Shown here: positions 1 to 8,632 of the stretch, piece by piece
Layout of the letters: every line of letters starts with the position of its first letter
How positions within the stretch are numbered: the stretch's first letter is position 1
DNA from: Streptomyces mobaraensis NBRC 13819 = DSM 40847
Lineage (GTDB): Bacteria > Actinomycetota > Actinomycetes > Streptomycetales > Streptomycetaceae
Length of the DNA: 64,000 bases
Direction: 5' to 3'
Assembly: GCF_017916255.1 (NCBI RefSeq)
Contig: NZ_CP072827.1
Span: 2,604,001 to 2,668,000 of the forward strand
Made by a program: the position numbers and the translations under genes
Notes under the pieces: generated by a model
Databases searched by the model: none
Seen by the model: the letters and a program-made list of their open reading frames with translations, nothing else
Told to the model about the DNA's origin: nothing

Positions 1-349
1 AGCGGCGGCAGGCGGCCACCACGTTCTCCCAGGCGTGCTGCCCGCCGCGGCTGCGTGGGACGACGTGGTCGACGCTGGTTGCGACGCCACCGCAGTAGGC
101 GCAGCGCCCGCCGTCACGGGCGAAGAGGGCCCGGCGGGTGAGCGGGACGGGGCCCCGAAAGGGGACCCGCACGAAGCGCTTGAGCCTGACGACGCTGGGT
201 GCGGGGATGGTACAGCTGGCGCTGTGCAGGTAGGCGCCCGTGTCCTCGAGGCTGATGGCCTTCTCGTTGAGGACGAGTATGAGCGCGCGGCGGAGCGGTA
301 CGACGCCGAGCGGCTCGTACGACGCATTGAGGACCAGGACATGCGGCAC
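1..349 (-). CDS. HNH endonuclease, C-terminus cut by window edge
   Basis: Reading the minus strand from GTG at 349 gives a protein beginning VPHVLVLNASYEPLGVVPLR and continuing through CAYCGG and SVDHVVPRSRGG, the zinc-binding and catalytic core of the HNH nuclease family common in Streptomyces. The start is supported by AAGGAGG six bases upstream. The window edge removes the C-terminal part, where the second Cys pair would be expected. In this family the first about 60 residues are a conserved extension before the HNH fold. The actual substrate is unknown. It is divergent from the MscS gene. Confidence 0.88.
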   Translation of the reverse strand, partial: MPHVLVLNASYEPLGVVPLRRALILVLNEKAISLEDTGAYLHSASCTIPAPSVVRLKRFVRVPFRGPVPLTRRALFARDGGRCAYCGGVATSVDHVVPRSRGGQHAWENVVAACRR

Positions 350-456
350 GGGTGCCTCCTTGTACGCCGGCGGCGCGTGGCTCGCGCCGGGACGATCTCC
401 TGCAAGTGTCCCCTGGCCCCTGGCCGGTGCGCCACCATCGGCGGGTAACGGGTCAC

Positions 457-476
457 AGGTGTTTTGGAACACACCT
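457..476. promoter_or_regulatory. 20-bp inverted repeat between divergent genes
   Basis: AGGTGT and ACACCT arms flank an 8-base centre in the 258-base gap between the HNH gene (minus) and the MscS gene (plus). It is placed where an operator would act on either promoter. No matching regulator is identifiable nearby, so function is a guess. Confidence 0.3.
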
Positions 477-607
477 CGGTCAACTGCGCGCAGGACCCGT
501 CCCTTCTCGAACACAACAACGGAAGACCCGCTCTGCCCCGTTAGTGTGGTGATTCTGCCCCTGCCGATGTTCGGCGCCGGGCATGTCCATTACGAAGGGT
601 TCCCGCT

Positions 608-1672
608 GTGTTCTGGTCCGCTGCCCTCGTCGCCGCTGACTCGACGCCCCGTCCCTCGTCCCTCGACGAGGCACAGAAGACCGCCAACGACGCCGCCGGC
701 TGGCTGGAGGCGAACTGGTCCGTCTGGATCAGCAACGGTCTGCGCATCGTCCTGATCCTCACCATCGCGATCGTGCTGCGCTCGCTCGTCCGCCGGGGGA
801 TCACCAAGCTCATAGCCCGGATGAACCGCACGGCCCAGGCCGTGGACAACGCCCTGGGCGGCATCCTCGTCAACGCCGAGCGCCGCCGCCAGCGCTCCGA
901 GGCCATCGGCTCGGTGCTGCGCAGCGTCGCCTCGTTCCTGATCATGGGAACGGCGGCGCTGACAGTGCTGTCCGTCCTGAAGATCAACCTGGCACCGTTG
1001 CTGGCCAGCGCCGGTGTGGCCGGTGTGGCCATCGGTTTCGGCGCCCGCAACCTGGTCACGGACTTCCTGTCCGGTGTCTTCATGATCCTCGAGGACCAGT
1101 ACGGCGTGGGCGACGAGATCGACGCGGGCGTGGCGACGGGCACGGTCGTCGAGGTCGGACTGCGCGTGACCAAGCTCCGGGGCGCGAACGGCGCCATCTG
1201 GTACGTCCGCAACGGCGAGGTCAAGCGGATCGGCAACCTGAGCCAGGGCTGGGCCATGGCCGAGGTGGACGTCACCCTGCGTTACGACGAGGACCTGGAC
1301 CGCGCCCGCCAGGTGATAGGGGAGGTGGGCGAGGAGATGTCCAAGACCGCCCCCTGGGACGAGAAGCTCTGGGAGCCCGTCGAGGTCATGGGACTGGACT
1401 CGGTCTCCCTCGACTCCGTCGTGGTCCGGGTGCAGGCCAAGGCCGCGCCGGGCGAGGCGGCGGCCGTCGCGCGGGAGCTGCGCTGGCGGATCAAGCGGGC
1501 GCTGGACGCGGCGGGCATCCGGATGGGGCCGCCGCCGGCCGCGGCGGACGCGGCGGCGGACGCGGCCGATCCGACCGCCGTCGTGGCGCCGCCGTCCGTG
1601 CTCGCCAATCCGACGTCGCCGCAGGCGTTGGCCACGGCGCCGATACCGCCAGGGGCGACGCTGGGGAAGTGA
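608..1672 (+). CDS. MscS-family mechanosensitive ion channel
   Basis: Small-conductance mechanosensitive channel that opens under membrane tension to release solutes during hypo-osmotic shock. The 354-residue protein has an N-terminal periplasmic-side segment, a membrane helix near residues 40-62 (NGLRIVLILTIAIVLRSLV), another near 100-125, and the Gly/Ala-rich pore helix containing ASAGVAGVAIGFGARNLV, followed by the MscS beta domain with the GDEI and RNGEV stretches. The C-terminal about 50 residues are an Ala/Pro-rich tail without a fold I recognise. The GTG start at 608 is preceded by GAAGGG. It is monocistronic and convergent with the SDR gene. Confidence 0.9.
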   Translation: MFWSAALVAADSTPRPSSLDEAQKTANDAAGWLEANWSVWISNGLRIVLILTIAIVLRSLVRRGITKLIARMNRTAQAVDNALGGILVNAERRRQRSEAIGSVLRSVASFLIMGTAALTVLSVLKINLAPLLASAGVAGVAIGFGARNLVTDFLSGVFMILEDQYGVGDEIDAGVATGTVVEVGLRVTKLRGANGAIWYVRNGEVKRIGNLSQGWAMAEVDVTLRYDEDLDRARQVIGEVGEEMSKTAPWDEKLWEPVEVMGLDSVSLDSVVVRVQAKAAPGEAAAVARELRWRIKRALDAAGIRMGPPPAAADAAADAADPTAVVAPPSVLANPTSPQALATAPIPPGATLGK

Positions 1673-1690
1673 GCCCTGGTCCCGCCCCCC

Positions 1691-1734
1691 TCAAACGCCG
1701 GACGGGCTGGCTGATCAGCCCGTCCGGCGTTTGA
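1691..1734. terminator. 19-bp-arm perfect hairpin, bidirectional terminator
   Basis: TCAAACGCCGGACGGGCTG at 1691-1709 is the exact reverse complement of 1716-1734, with a 6-base loop. It lies between the convergent MscS and SDR genes. There is no T-run, as usual for Streptomyces terminators. Its right arm is also the start of the 95-bp dispersed repeat. Confidence 0.75.
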
Positions 1735-1813
1735 GGACGAGCGGCGAAGCCGCGACAAGCGGGGTCCGGGGCGCGGCCCCGGAAGAAACGGTGAGAGGGC
1801 GGGACCGGGGCAC
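1719..1813 (+). repeat. 95-bp dispersed intergenic repeat, copy A
   Basis: Starts CCCGTCCGGCGTTTGAGGAC and ends in an AAACGGTGA-GAGGGCGGGAC-GGGGCAC block. A second copy of exactly the same length lies at 17870-17964. The two ends are well conserved while the internal hairpin (here around 1766-1785, with GGGGTCCGGGGCGCGGCCCC-type pairing) has diverged in sequence but not in form. Both copies sit directly downstream of a plus-strand gene and before a convergent minus-strand gene, so a terminator-like role is likely. Confidence 0.7.
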
Positions 1814-1832
1814 AGCCCGCCGCAGGCGCCCC

Positions 1833-2624
1833 CTACTCGCCGCTCAGCCCGCCCCCCACCTGAGCCGCCACCAACCCCCCGTCGATCACCAGATCCTGCC
1901 CGTTGACGTACGAAGCCTCCCCCGACGCCAGGAAGGCGACCGCGTCAGCGACATCCGACGCCGTCCCGACCCGCCCCGCCACAACCCGATCGACGACAGC
2001 CGCCTCCTCGGCGGAGGAGACAGCCGCCCGGTACATGTCCGTATCGATGTAACCGGGGCTCACCGAGTTGACGCGGATGCGACGCGGAGCGAGATCCGCC
2101 GCGAACGTCCGCGTCAGACTGTGCACGGCCGCCTTAGTGGCGGAGTACAGGGACGCGGAGGGCAACCCCCGGTGCGCCGTCCAGGAAGCGTTGATGACGA
2201 CAGAACCCCCATCAGCCAGCAGCGGCAGCACCCGCTGCACCGTGAAGTAGACGCCCTTCAGGTTGATGCCGACGACCCGGTCGAACTCCTCCTCGCTCAC
2301 CTCGCCGAAGGGCGCGAACGACGCGACGCCGGCATTGGCGAAGACGACGTCCAGCCGCCCGTACCGCTCGCGGACAGCCGAGGCCAGAGCGTCCGCGTCG
2401 GCGACGCGCGAGACGTCACCCCGCACCGCGTGGACGCGCTCCGGGCCGCCGAGTTCCCCGACCGCGGCGTCGAGCCGCTCGCCGTCACGGCCGGTGATGA
2501 CCACCTGGGCGCCCTCGGACAGCAGCCGGCGGGCGACGGCGAGGCCCATGCCGCGGGCGCCACCGGTGATGAGGGCGATCTTGTTCTCGAAACGGAAAGG
2601 GCTGTGGGAAGCGCTGCTGGTCAT
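1833..2624 (-). CDS. SDR family NAD(P)-dependent oxidoreductase
   Basis: Classical short-chain dehydrogenase/reductase of 263 residues. The Rossmann motif TGGARGMG is at residues 20-27, NAG at 97-99, and the catalytic Ser147, Tyr160 and Lys164 (YSATK) are all present with normal spacing. PGYIDTDM and the C-terminal VNGQDLVIDGG are typical of the family's FabG-like branch. Arg48 after the second strand (TGRDGER) suggests an NADP(H) preference. The substrate cannot be told. The gene lies 44 bases downstream of the MmyB-like regulator on the same strand, so the two are probably cotranscribed and the regulator may control it. Confidence 0.92.
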   Translation of the reverse strand: MTSSASHSPFRFENKIALITGGARGMGLAVARRLLSEGAQVVITGRDGERLDAAVGELGGPERVHAVRGDVSRVADADALASAVRERYGRLDVVFANAGVASFAPFGEVSEEEFDRVVGINLKGVYFTVQRVLPLLADGGSVVINASWTAHRGLPSASLYSATKAAVHSLTRTFAADLAPRRIRVNSVSPGYIDTDMYRAAVSSAEEAAVVDRVVAGRVGTASDVADAVAFLASGEASYVNGQDLVIDGGLVAAQVGGGLSGE

Positions 2625-2668
2625 GGGCCCCAGCCTGCTGCCCGGCGATCACCTCCGACAGTGCTCGT

Positions 2669-3550
2669 TCAACATGGGTCCACCACCACCAGGCCGGCGC
2701 CCGCCGGGGTACGGAACCCGGCCGCCGCCAGCCGCTCCAGCCGCTCCGCCGTCCCGCTCCCGGGCCGGGGGTTCTGGAGCTCGACGTGCAGCCCGGGCTG
2801 GTCCGGCAGCACCAGCGTCGTGGTGTCGAAGACCAGCTCCCCCACCTCCGGATGCCGCACCGCCTTCACCGCCTGCGCCGTCGCCCCGACGTCGTGCCGC
2901 GCCCACAGCGCGTCGAACTCCGGGCTCGCCGCGCACAGCCCGTCGGCTATCCGGTCGAACCCGGGATCGTCGGGTTGCCGTGCCGCGGCGGCGCGGAAGG
3001 CGGCAACCACGCCGGGCGCGACGGCCTCCCAGTGGGTGTGCAGCGCCCGGTAGCGGGCGTTGGTGAAGAACGCGACCAGGCAGTTGCGGTCGGTGGCGGT
3101 GTAGCCGAAGACCGCACGGGCGGCGTCGTTGACGGCCACGAAGTTCTCGTAGCGGTCCAGCAGCACGGCCGGGCGCGGCGACCACGCCTCGATGAGCCGC
3201 CGCAGCTCGGGGGTGGCCTCGGGGCGGGCGGCCCCGGTCTGCGGCGGCGGGTTGAGCCCGGTCAGCAGGTACAGGTGCTCGCGCTCCGGCTCGTCCAGCC
3301 GCAGCGCGCGGGCTATCGCGTCCAGGACGTCGGCGGAGACGTTGATGGGCCGCCCCTGTTCGAGCCACGTGTACCAGGAGACGCCCACTCCCGCCAGCAG
3401 CGCGACCTCCTCGCGCCGCAGGCCGGGCGTACGGCGCCGGGCCGCCGGGGGCAGCCCCACGTCCTCGGGGGCGAGGCGGGCCCGGCGGCTGCGCAGGAAG
3501 CCGCGCAGGCGCTCGCGGCGACCGGTGGCGGAAGGCGTGTCGGTGGCCAT
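2669..3550 (-). CDS. XRE/MmyB-like transcriptional regulator
   Basis: A 293-residue regulator with an N-terminal helix-turn-helix (RRTPGLRREEVALLAGVG followed by SWYTWLEQG, about residues 38-68) and a C-terminal MmyB-type ligand-binding domain recognisable from LLTGLNPP, LIEAWSPRPAVLLDRYENFV, VAVNDAAR and the final VFDTTTLVLPDQPGLHVELQNP. In characterised relatives the C-terminal domain binds a fatty-acid-like ligand. Family members usually sit beside one SDR or oxidoreductase gene that they control, exactly the arrangement here (SDR 44 bases downstream, same strand). The ATG at 3550 is the first start in frame. Confidence 0.9.
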   Translation of the reverse strand: MATDTPSATGRRERLRGFLRSRRARLAPEDVGLPPAARRRTPGLRREEVALLAGVGVSWYTWLEQGRPINVSADVLDAIARALRLDEPEREHLYLLTGLNPPPQTGAARPEATPELRRLIEAWSPRPAVLLDRYENFVAVNDAARAVFGYTATDRNCLVAFFTNARYRALHTHWEAVAPGVVAAFRAAAARQPDDPGFDRIADGLCAASPEFDALWARHDVGATAQAVKAVRHPEVGELVFDTTTLVLPDQPGLHVELQNPRPGSGTAERLERLAAAGFRTPAGAGLVVVDPC

Positions 3551-3612
3551 GCGAGCACCGTAACCGAAGGGTCCGACAACGCCCTTCGGGGCGGCGCCCG
3601 TTCCTCAGGCCC

Positions 3613-4116
3613 TCAGGCCGCGCCGACCTTCCGCAGGAACTCGTCCACGTTCCCGAGCATCCGCGCCACCTGCTCGTCCACGCTCAGCGACTCCTTGTAC
3701 CGGGGTCCGCTGAACTCCGGCACCTTCTTGCCGCGCACATAGAGCGGGCACGCAAGGTCGGCGCACATGTAGGCGCCCACCGTGTTGCCGTCGCGGCCGG
3801 AGGCGCCGACCTTGCGGGCGGCGAGCAGCGAGACGCCGGATCCGGGGTGGCCGGTCAGGCAGAACGAGCAGATGGTCGTCTTGGCGAGGCTGCGCGGGCC
3901 GCCCTGGGGAACCCTCAGGGTGATTCCCTGCGGCTTGCCGTCACGGACGACGACCAGGTAGCCGCGGTCGGGGGCGCCGGGATCGCGCCACCCGAGGAAG
4001 TCGAGGTCGGCCCAGGGGAGTTCGGCCAGTCCCCGGGGCAGGCTGATCCTGCGTGCCTCGCCTTTCGAGCAATTGATGAAAGAGGCTCGTATCTCGTTCT
4101 CGCCGAGTGGTTCCAT
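3613..4116 (-). CDS. FBP-domain treble-clef zinc-finger protein
   Basis: 167-residue protein beginning MEPLGENEIRASFINCSKGE, with a C-terminal treble-clef zinc site made by CSFC (about residues 88-91) and CADLAC plus the YVRGKK segment. This pattern matches the FBP family, whose C-terminal finger is related to that of elongation-factor-G-binding proteins such as FusB. In staphylococci such fingers bind EF-G on the ribosome; in actinomycetes the role is not established. It is divergent from the GH4 gene, with 107 bases between the starts. Confidence 0.8.
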   Translation of the reverse strand: MEPLGENEIRASFINCSKGEARRISLPRGLAELPWADLDFLGWRDPGAPDRGYLVVVRDGKPQGITLRVPQGGPRSLAKTTICSFCLTGHPGSGVSLLAARKVGASGRDGNTVGAYMCADLACPLYVRGKKVPEFSGPRYKESLSVDEQVARMLGNVDEFLRKVGAA

Positions 4117-4223
4117 GGGGCGAGAAATTAACAGTGTGCCCGTTGTGACGTCATGCGAATTTCGTTCACCCCGTTCCGCTTCCTGTCCGCTCCCGTTCCC
4201 ATGGCTCGAAGAGGTCTGATCCC

Positions 4224-5477
4224 GTGAAACTCGCAGTGGTCGGCGGAGGCTCGACCTACACTCCCGAACTCGTCGACGGCTTCGCCCGGTTGCGGGCGGC
4301 CCTGCCCGTCGACGAACTCGTCCTGATCGATCCCGCGGCCGACCGCCTGGAGCCGGTCGGCGGCCTGGCCCGCCGGATCTTCGCCCGTCAGGGACATCCC
4401 GGCCGGGTGACCTGGACCACCGACCTGGACGCGGGCGTGGACGGCGCCGCGGCCGTCCTCCTGCAACTGCGGGTGGGCGGGCAGGCGGCCAGGGCGCAGG
4501 ATGAGACCTGGCCGCTGGAGTGCGGCTGCGTCGGCCAGGAGACCACCGGTGCCGGGGGCCTGGCCAAGGCGCTGCGTACGGTCCCGGTCGTGCTGGACAT
4601 CGCCGAACGGGTCCGACGGCGCAGCCCGGACGCCTGGATCGTGGACTTCACCAACCCCGTCGGCATCGTGACCCGGGCCCTGCTCACCGCGGGCCACCGG
4701 GCCGTCGGGCTGTGCAATGTGGCCATCGGCTTCCAGCGGAAGTTCGCGGCCCTGCTCGGCGTCACCCCGCCGGAGGTCACCCTCGGCCACGTGGGCCTCA
4801 ACCACCTCACCTGGGAGCGCGAGGTGCGCGTCGGGGGCGTGAACGTCCTGCCCAAGCTGCTGGCGGAGCACGGGGACGCCATCGCGGCGGACCTGCGCCT
4901 GCCGCGCGACCTGCCCGCCCGGCTGGGCGCCGTCCCCTCCTACTACCTGCGCTATTTCTACCGGCACGACGAGGTCGTGGAGGAGCTGCGCACCAAGCCG
5001 TCGCGCGCGGAGGAAGTGGCCGCGATGGAACGCGAGTTGCTGGAGATGTACCGGGACCCGACGCTCGACGAGAAGCCGGCGCTGCTGGCGAAGCGCGGGG
5101 GCGCCTACTACTCGGAGGCGGCCGTCGCCCTCACCTCGGCGCTGCTCGGGGACACCGGGGAAGTACAGGTGGTCAACACGCTGAACAACGGCACCCTGCC
5201 GTTCCTGCCGGACGACGCGGTGATCGAGGTCCCGGCGGCGGTCGACGCGCGCGGCGCGCACCCGCTCCCCGTGCGGCCGTTGGAGCCCCTCTTCTCCGGC
5301 CTGGTCGCGAGCGTCACGGCGTACGAGCACCTGGCCCTGCGCGCGGCTCTGGAGGGCGGCCGGGACCGGGTGTTCCAGGCCCTGCTGGCCCACCCGCTGA
5401 TCGGCCAGGACGCGACGGCCGACCGGTTGACGGACACACTCATCGCGCACAACCGCAGGCACCTGGCGTGGGCGTGA
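4224..5477 (+). CDS. GH4 family 6-phospho-beta-glucosidase
   Basis: Glycoside hydrolase family 4 enzyme, which uses NAD+ and a divalent metal to cleave phosphorylated disaccharides by an oxidation-elimination mechanism. The NAD fold starts the protein (GGGSTYTPEL, residues 7-16). DFTNPVG lies at 141-147, the metal-binding GLCN with Cys164 at 162-165, and GLNHL at 191-195. The length of 417 residues is normal. GTG at 4224 follows a weak GAAGAGG. Its stop codon overlaps the GTG of the following sugar kinase, so the two form an operon for uptake or salvage of a phosphorylated or amino-sugar glycoside. No transporter is present in the window. Confidence 0.9.
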   Translation: MKLAVVGGGSTYTPELVDGFARLRAALPVDELVLIDPAADRLEPVGGLARRIFARQGHPGRVTWTTDLDAGVDGAAAVLLQLRVGGQAARAQDETWPLECGCVGQETTGAGGLAKALRTVPVVLDIAERVRRRSPDAWIVDFTNPVGIVTRALLTAGHRAVGLCNVAIGFQRKFAALLGVTPPEVTLGHVGLNHLTWEREVRVGGVNVLPKLLAEHGDAIAADLRLPRDLPARLGAVPSYYLRYFYRHDEVVEELRTKPSRAEEVAAMERELLEMYRDPTLDEKPALLAKRGGAYYSEAAVALTSALLGDTGEVQVVNTLNNGTLPFLPDDAVIEVPAAVDARGAHPLPVRPLEPLFSGLVASVTAYEHLALRAALEGGRDRVFQALLAHPLIGQDATADRLTDTLIAHNRRHLAWA

Positions 5478-6793
5478 CGGCGGGGCGCGGGGTGGGCGCG
5501 GGAGGCGGTACGGGCGTGGGAGGCGGTAGGGACGCGGGAGGCGATACGTACGCGGGAGCCGTGGGCGCGGAGGGCGGTTCGGGCGCGGGAGGCGGTACGT
5601 ACGCGGGAAGCGCGGGCGCGGAGGGCGGTTCGGGCGCGGGAGGCGGTTCGGGCGCGGGAGCCGTGGGCGCGGAGGGCGGCTTGGGCGCAAGAGGAGCCAC
5701 AGAGGCGGGAGTCGGTACGGGCACCGGAAGCGGCACGGGCGCGGGACCCGGCGCCCGCGCGGGAGGAGGCGCGCGGCCCGATACGACCGTGGGCGCGCGC
5801 AGCACCTCGGGCGCCGCCCCGCGCCCCCGAACGGCACTGGCGGTGGACGCGGGAAACAGCAAGACGGACGTGGCGCTGGTGGACACCACCGGCCGGATCC
5901 TGGGCACGGCCCGCGGCGGCGGTTTCCGGCCGCACGCCGACGGCGTGGACGCGGCCGTGGGCGAACTCGCCCGCCTCGTCGCCGCGGCGGGGGCGGGCCC
6001 GGGCGCCGCGCCTGTGGACCACGTCCAGGCGTGCCTCGCCAACGCGGACCTCCCGGTGGAGGAGGAACGGCTGACGGCGGCGATCGAGCGGTGCGGCTGG
6101 GGCCGGAGCGTCACCGTCGTCAACGACACCTTCGCCCTGCTGCGGGCCGGGCTGCCGGACGGTTCCGCGCCCCGGGGCGTGGCCGTGGTGTGCGGCGCGG
6201 GCATCAACTGCGCCGGTCTGACGCCCGACGGCCGTACCGCCCGGTTCGCGTCCCTCGGCCGGATCTCCGGCGACTGGGGCGGCGGCGTCCACCTCGCGGA
6301 CGAGGCCCTGTGGTGGGCCGCCCGGGCCGCGGACGGCCGGGGCGAGCCCAGCGCCCTCGCGACCGCCCTGCCCGCCCACTTCGGGCTGGCGGGCATGCCG
6401 GAGCTGATCGAGGCGCTGCACCTGGGTGCCGTCGCGCGGGCGCGGACGCACGAGCTGGCCCCGGTCCTCTTCGCCGTCGCGGCGGCTGGTGACGCCGTCG
6501 CCCGGGCGATCGTGGCGCGGCAGGCCGAGGAGGTCGTGGTCATGGCGCGTACCGCGCTGGCCAGGCTGGACCTGCTGGGCGAGCGGGTGCCCGTGGTGCT
6601 CGGCGGCGGCGTCCTGGCGGCCCGTCACCCGCTCCTCCACGACGACGTGCTCAAAGGGCTGGCCGCCCACGCCCCCAGGGCCGAGCCGGTGGTGGTCACG
6701 GCCCCGCCCGTCCTCGGCGCGGCCCTGCTCGCCCTGGACCTGCTGGGGGCGGAGGCGGACGGATACGCGGCGCTGCGGGCGCGGTGGGCCTGA
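5474..6793 (+). CDS. BadF/BadG-type N-acetylglucosamine kinase with Gly-rich N-terminal extension
   Basis: The kinase body, from about residue 117, carries ALAVDAGNSKTDVALVD (phosphate-binding strand), VVNDTFALLRAG, VCGAGINCAG and GDWGGGVHLADEAL, the ATPase pattern of BadF/BadG/BcrA and N-acetylglucosamine kinases. GTG at 5474 overlaps the GH4 stop (GTGA) and is in frame with the kinase, so I take it as the coupled start. This adds about 115 residues of Gly/Ala/Thr-rich sequence containing three 17-residue tandem repeats. Orthologues I know begin at the ALAVDAGN block. A later in-frame GTG near 5790 could be used instead, but it has no ribosome site that I can see. It probably phosphorylates the sugar released by the GH4 enzyme. 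Confidence 0.82.
   Translation: MTAGRGVGAGGGTGVGGGRDAGGDTYAGAVGAEGGSGAGGGTYAGSAGAEGGSGAGGGSGAGAVGAEGGLGARGATEAGVGTGTGSGTGAGPGARAGGGARPDTTVGARSTSGAAPRPRTALAVDAGNSKTDVALVDTTGRILGTARGGGFRPHADGVDAAVGELARLVAAAGAGPGAAPVDHVQACLANADLPVEEERLTAAIERCGWGRSVTVVNDTFALLRAGLPDGSAPRGVAVVCGAGINCAGLTPDGRTARFASLGRISGDWGGGVHLADEALWWAARAADGRGEPSALATALPAHFGLAGMPELIEALHLGAVARARTHELAPVLFAVAAAGDAVARAIVARQAEEVVVMARTALARLDLLGERVPVVLGGGVLAARHPLLHDDVLKGLAAHAPRAEPVVVTAPPVLGAALLALDLLGAEADGYAALRARWA
5540..5692 (+). repeat. Three 51-bp tandem repeats inside the kinase gene
   Basis: Units at 5540-5590, 5591-5641 and 5642-5692. Each encodes 17 residues of the type GGTYAGSAGAEGGSGAG and keeps the reading frame. Unit 2 differs from unit 1 at few positions. 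The pattern suggests recent slippage or unequal exchange, and copy number may vary between strains. Confidence 0.85.
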
Positions 6794-6972
6794 GACGCGG
6801 GGCCGGCGGCGGGCGGAGGACCGGTGGCTGCCGTCCCGACGCCGGCCGGCGCCCCCATCCGTCCGCGGGGAACCGCCCGGCACCCGCGTCGCGTGAACAC
6901 CTGCACGGAGACCGGCCGACCGCGCCCCGCCCGGATCGCGATCCGAACAAGATCGCGAAGTACGTGGTGTCT

Positions 6973-6995
6973 TTGTCAGTCCCTGCCGCCATACT
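6973..6995 (+). promoter_or_regulatory. RecA-NDp/PafBC-like promoter candidate upstream of glnX
   Basis: TTGTCAGTC at 6973-6981, then 8 bases, then CATACT at 6990-6995. This resembles the TTGTCRGTG-N8-TANNNT element of mycobacterial DNA-damage promoters, though the first -10 base does not match. A start near 7002 would leave a leader of about 60 bases before the GTG at 7065. Weak evidence on its own. Confidence 0.35.
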
Positions 6996-7064
6996 TCTGG
7001 CCAGGTGCCCGTTCCGCCCCGCGCCGGGCGGTGGCGACGCACCGGCGACCAAGGGGGAGGTCTC

Positions 7065-8543
7065 GTGTCACACCAGCTGAGGACGGCCGCGCCACCGGGA
7101 CCGAAGTCGGGCCCGGGGCAAGGCCAGGGGCAAGGCCCGGGACAAGGTCACGGACCGGGGCCGGGACCGGGAGCGGGGCCGACGGGGGTTCCGGCCCGCG
7201 GGTCGGAGCGCGCCGCCTGGCGCGCGCAGTTCACCCGGCTGCGGACGGCCGCGACGAGAACGGAGCCGGGCAGGCTCCGGGTGATCGGCGCCGCCCTGGC
7301 CGCGCTGCTGATCGCCTTCGGCGCGGTCACCGCCTGGCAGGTCACGGACCGGTCCCGGGCGGCCGACGCCGTCGTGGAGCGCAGCGAGCCCCTGAGCGCC
7401 GCCGCGGCGGACATCTACGCCTCGCTGGCGGACGCGGACACCACCGCCGCCACCGGCTTCCTCGCGGGTTCCAAGGAGACCCGCGCGGTCCGGCAGCGCT
7501 ACGAGAAGGACATCGCCACCGCGTCCGAGCTGCTGGTCAAGGCGGCGGCCAACACCGGCGGTTCCCCGGCCGAGCGCGCGCAGATAGCGACGCTGAACGA
7601 GCGGCTGCCCGTCTACACGGGCCTGGTCGAGCAGGCCCGGGCCGACAACCGGCAGGGCCTCCCGCTGGGCGGCGCCTACCTGCGCTACGCGAGCGACCGC
7701 ATGCGCCAGGACCTGCTGCCCGCCGCCCGCCGGCTCTACGAGGCGGAAAGGGACCGGCTGGAGGCCGACTACGCGGACGCCGAGGGGCTGCCCTGGGCGG
7801 CGATAGCCGTGGGCCTCCTCGCGCTCGGCGCGCTCGCCTGGGTCCAGCGCCGCGCCTACCTGCGCACCAACCGGGTGTTCGACCGCGGCCTGCTCGCCGC
7901 GACGGCGACCACGCTGGTGGTCCTGGTGTGGCTGGGGGTGGGCCACGGCCTGGCCCGCGCGGAGTTGGAGGACTCCTACGACCACGGCGCCAAGCCCCTC
8001 CAGGTGATCGGCATGGCCCGGATCAGCGCGCTCCAGGCGCACGGCGCCGAGAGCCTGTCCCTGGTGGCGCGCGGCGCCGTCCTCACCGACGACGGCAAGG
8101 ACGCCTACGAGGAGGGCTACGGGCAGGAGATGCGCGACCTCTTCGGCGGCACGGGTGACGCGCCGTCCGGCGGAAGCCTGCTGGGCAGGGCGGCGTCCCT
8201 CGCCGACGGCGCGGACGGCCGCGCCCCGGTGACGGAGGCGATCGACGGGGTACGGGACTGGAAGCGGCGGCACGACGCGGCCCGCGCGGCGGACGTCGCC
8301 GGCGACTACGACCGCGCCCTGCCGCAGGTGATCGGTGAACGGAACAGCACGGGCGAGTCGTTCGACCGCGTGGACACCGCGCTGCGGAAGGCCCTGGACC
8401 GCGAGAAGGACGACTTCCGGCAGGCCGCCGACGACGGGCGCGATGCCCTGACCGGGCTCGCGGTGGGCGCGGGGGTCCTCGCCGTGCTGGGTGCCGGCGC
8501 CGTGGTGACGGGCATCGGCCGCAGGCTCTCGGAGTACCGGTGA
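7065..8543 (+). CDS. glnX: GlnX-like four-helix membrane sensor of the PknG locus
   Basis: 492-residue membrane protein. A Gly/Pro/Gln-rich cytoplasmic tail of about 45 residues is followed by a membrane helix (about 72-91, VIGAALAALLIAFGAVTA), an extracellular helical domain, two central helices (LPWAAIAVGLLALGALAW and LLAATATTLVVLVWLGVG), a second extracellular helical domain and a C-terminal helix (GLAVGAGVLAVLGAGAVVTGIG). Size, topology and position directly before a GlnH-type binding protein and PknG match mycobacterial GlnX, which relays amino-acid binding by GlnH to PknG. GTG at 7065 is chosen because AAGGGGGAGG lies just upstream. The call rests mainly on context and topology, as sequence identity in this family is low. 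Confidence 0.75.
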   Translation: MSHQLRTAAPPGPKSGPGQGQGQGPGQGHGPGPGPGAGPTGVPARGSERAAWRAQFTRLRTAATRTEPGRLRVIGAALAALLIAFGAVTAWQVTDRSRAADAVVERSEPLSAAAADIYASLADADTTAATGFLAGSKETRAVRQRYEKDIATASELLVKAAANTGGSPAERAQIATLNERLPVYTGLVEQARADNRQGLPLGGAYLRYASDRMRQDLLPAARRLYEAERDRLEADYADAEGLPWAAIAVGLLALGALAWVQRRAYLRTNRVFDRGLLAATATTLVVLVWLGVGHGLARAELEDSYDHGAKPLQVIGMARISALQAHGAESLSLVARGAVLTDDGKDAYEEGYGQEMRDLFGGTGDAPSGGSLLGRAASLADGADGRAPVTEAIDGVRDWKRRHDAARAADVAGDYDRALPQVIGERNSTGESFDRVDTALRKALDREKDDFRQAADDGRDALTGLAVGAGVLAVLGAGAVVTGIGRRLSEYR

Positions 8544-8632
8544 GCGGGCCGGCACGGAAGAACGGAATCGCGCGGCGGAAGAGCGCCATCGCCCAGCGGA
8601 ACGGCGTCACGCGAACGGACGGGGGAGGGACC

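Noticed and set aside
8540..8632. GTG overlapping the glnX stop as the glnH start
   Set aside because: ATG 8633 has a much stronger ribosome site; the extra 31 residues are Arg/Ala-rich and separate the signal helix from the N-terminus. Not excluded.
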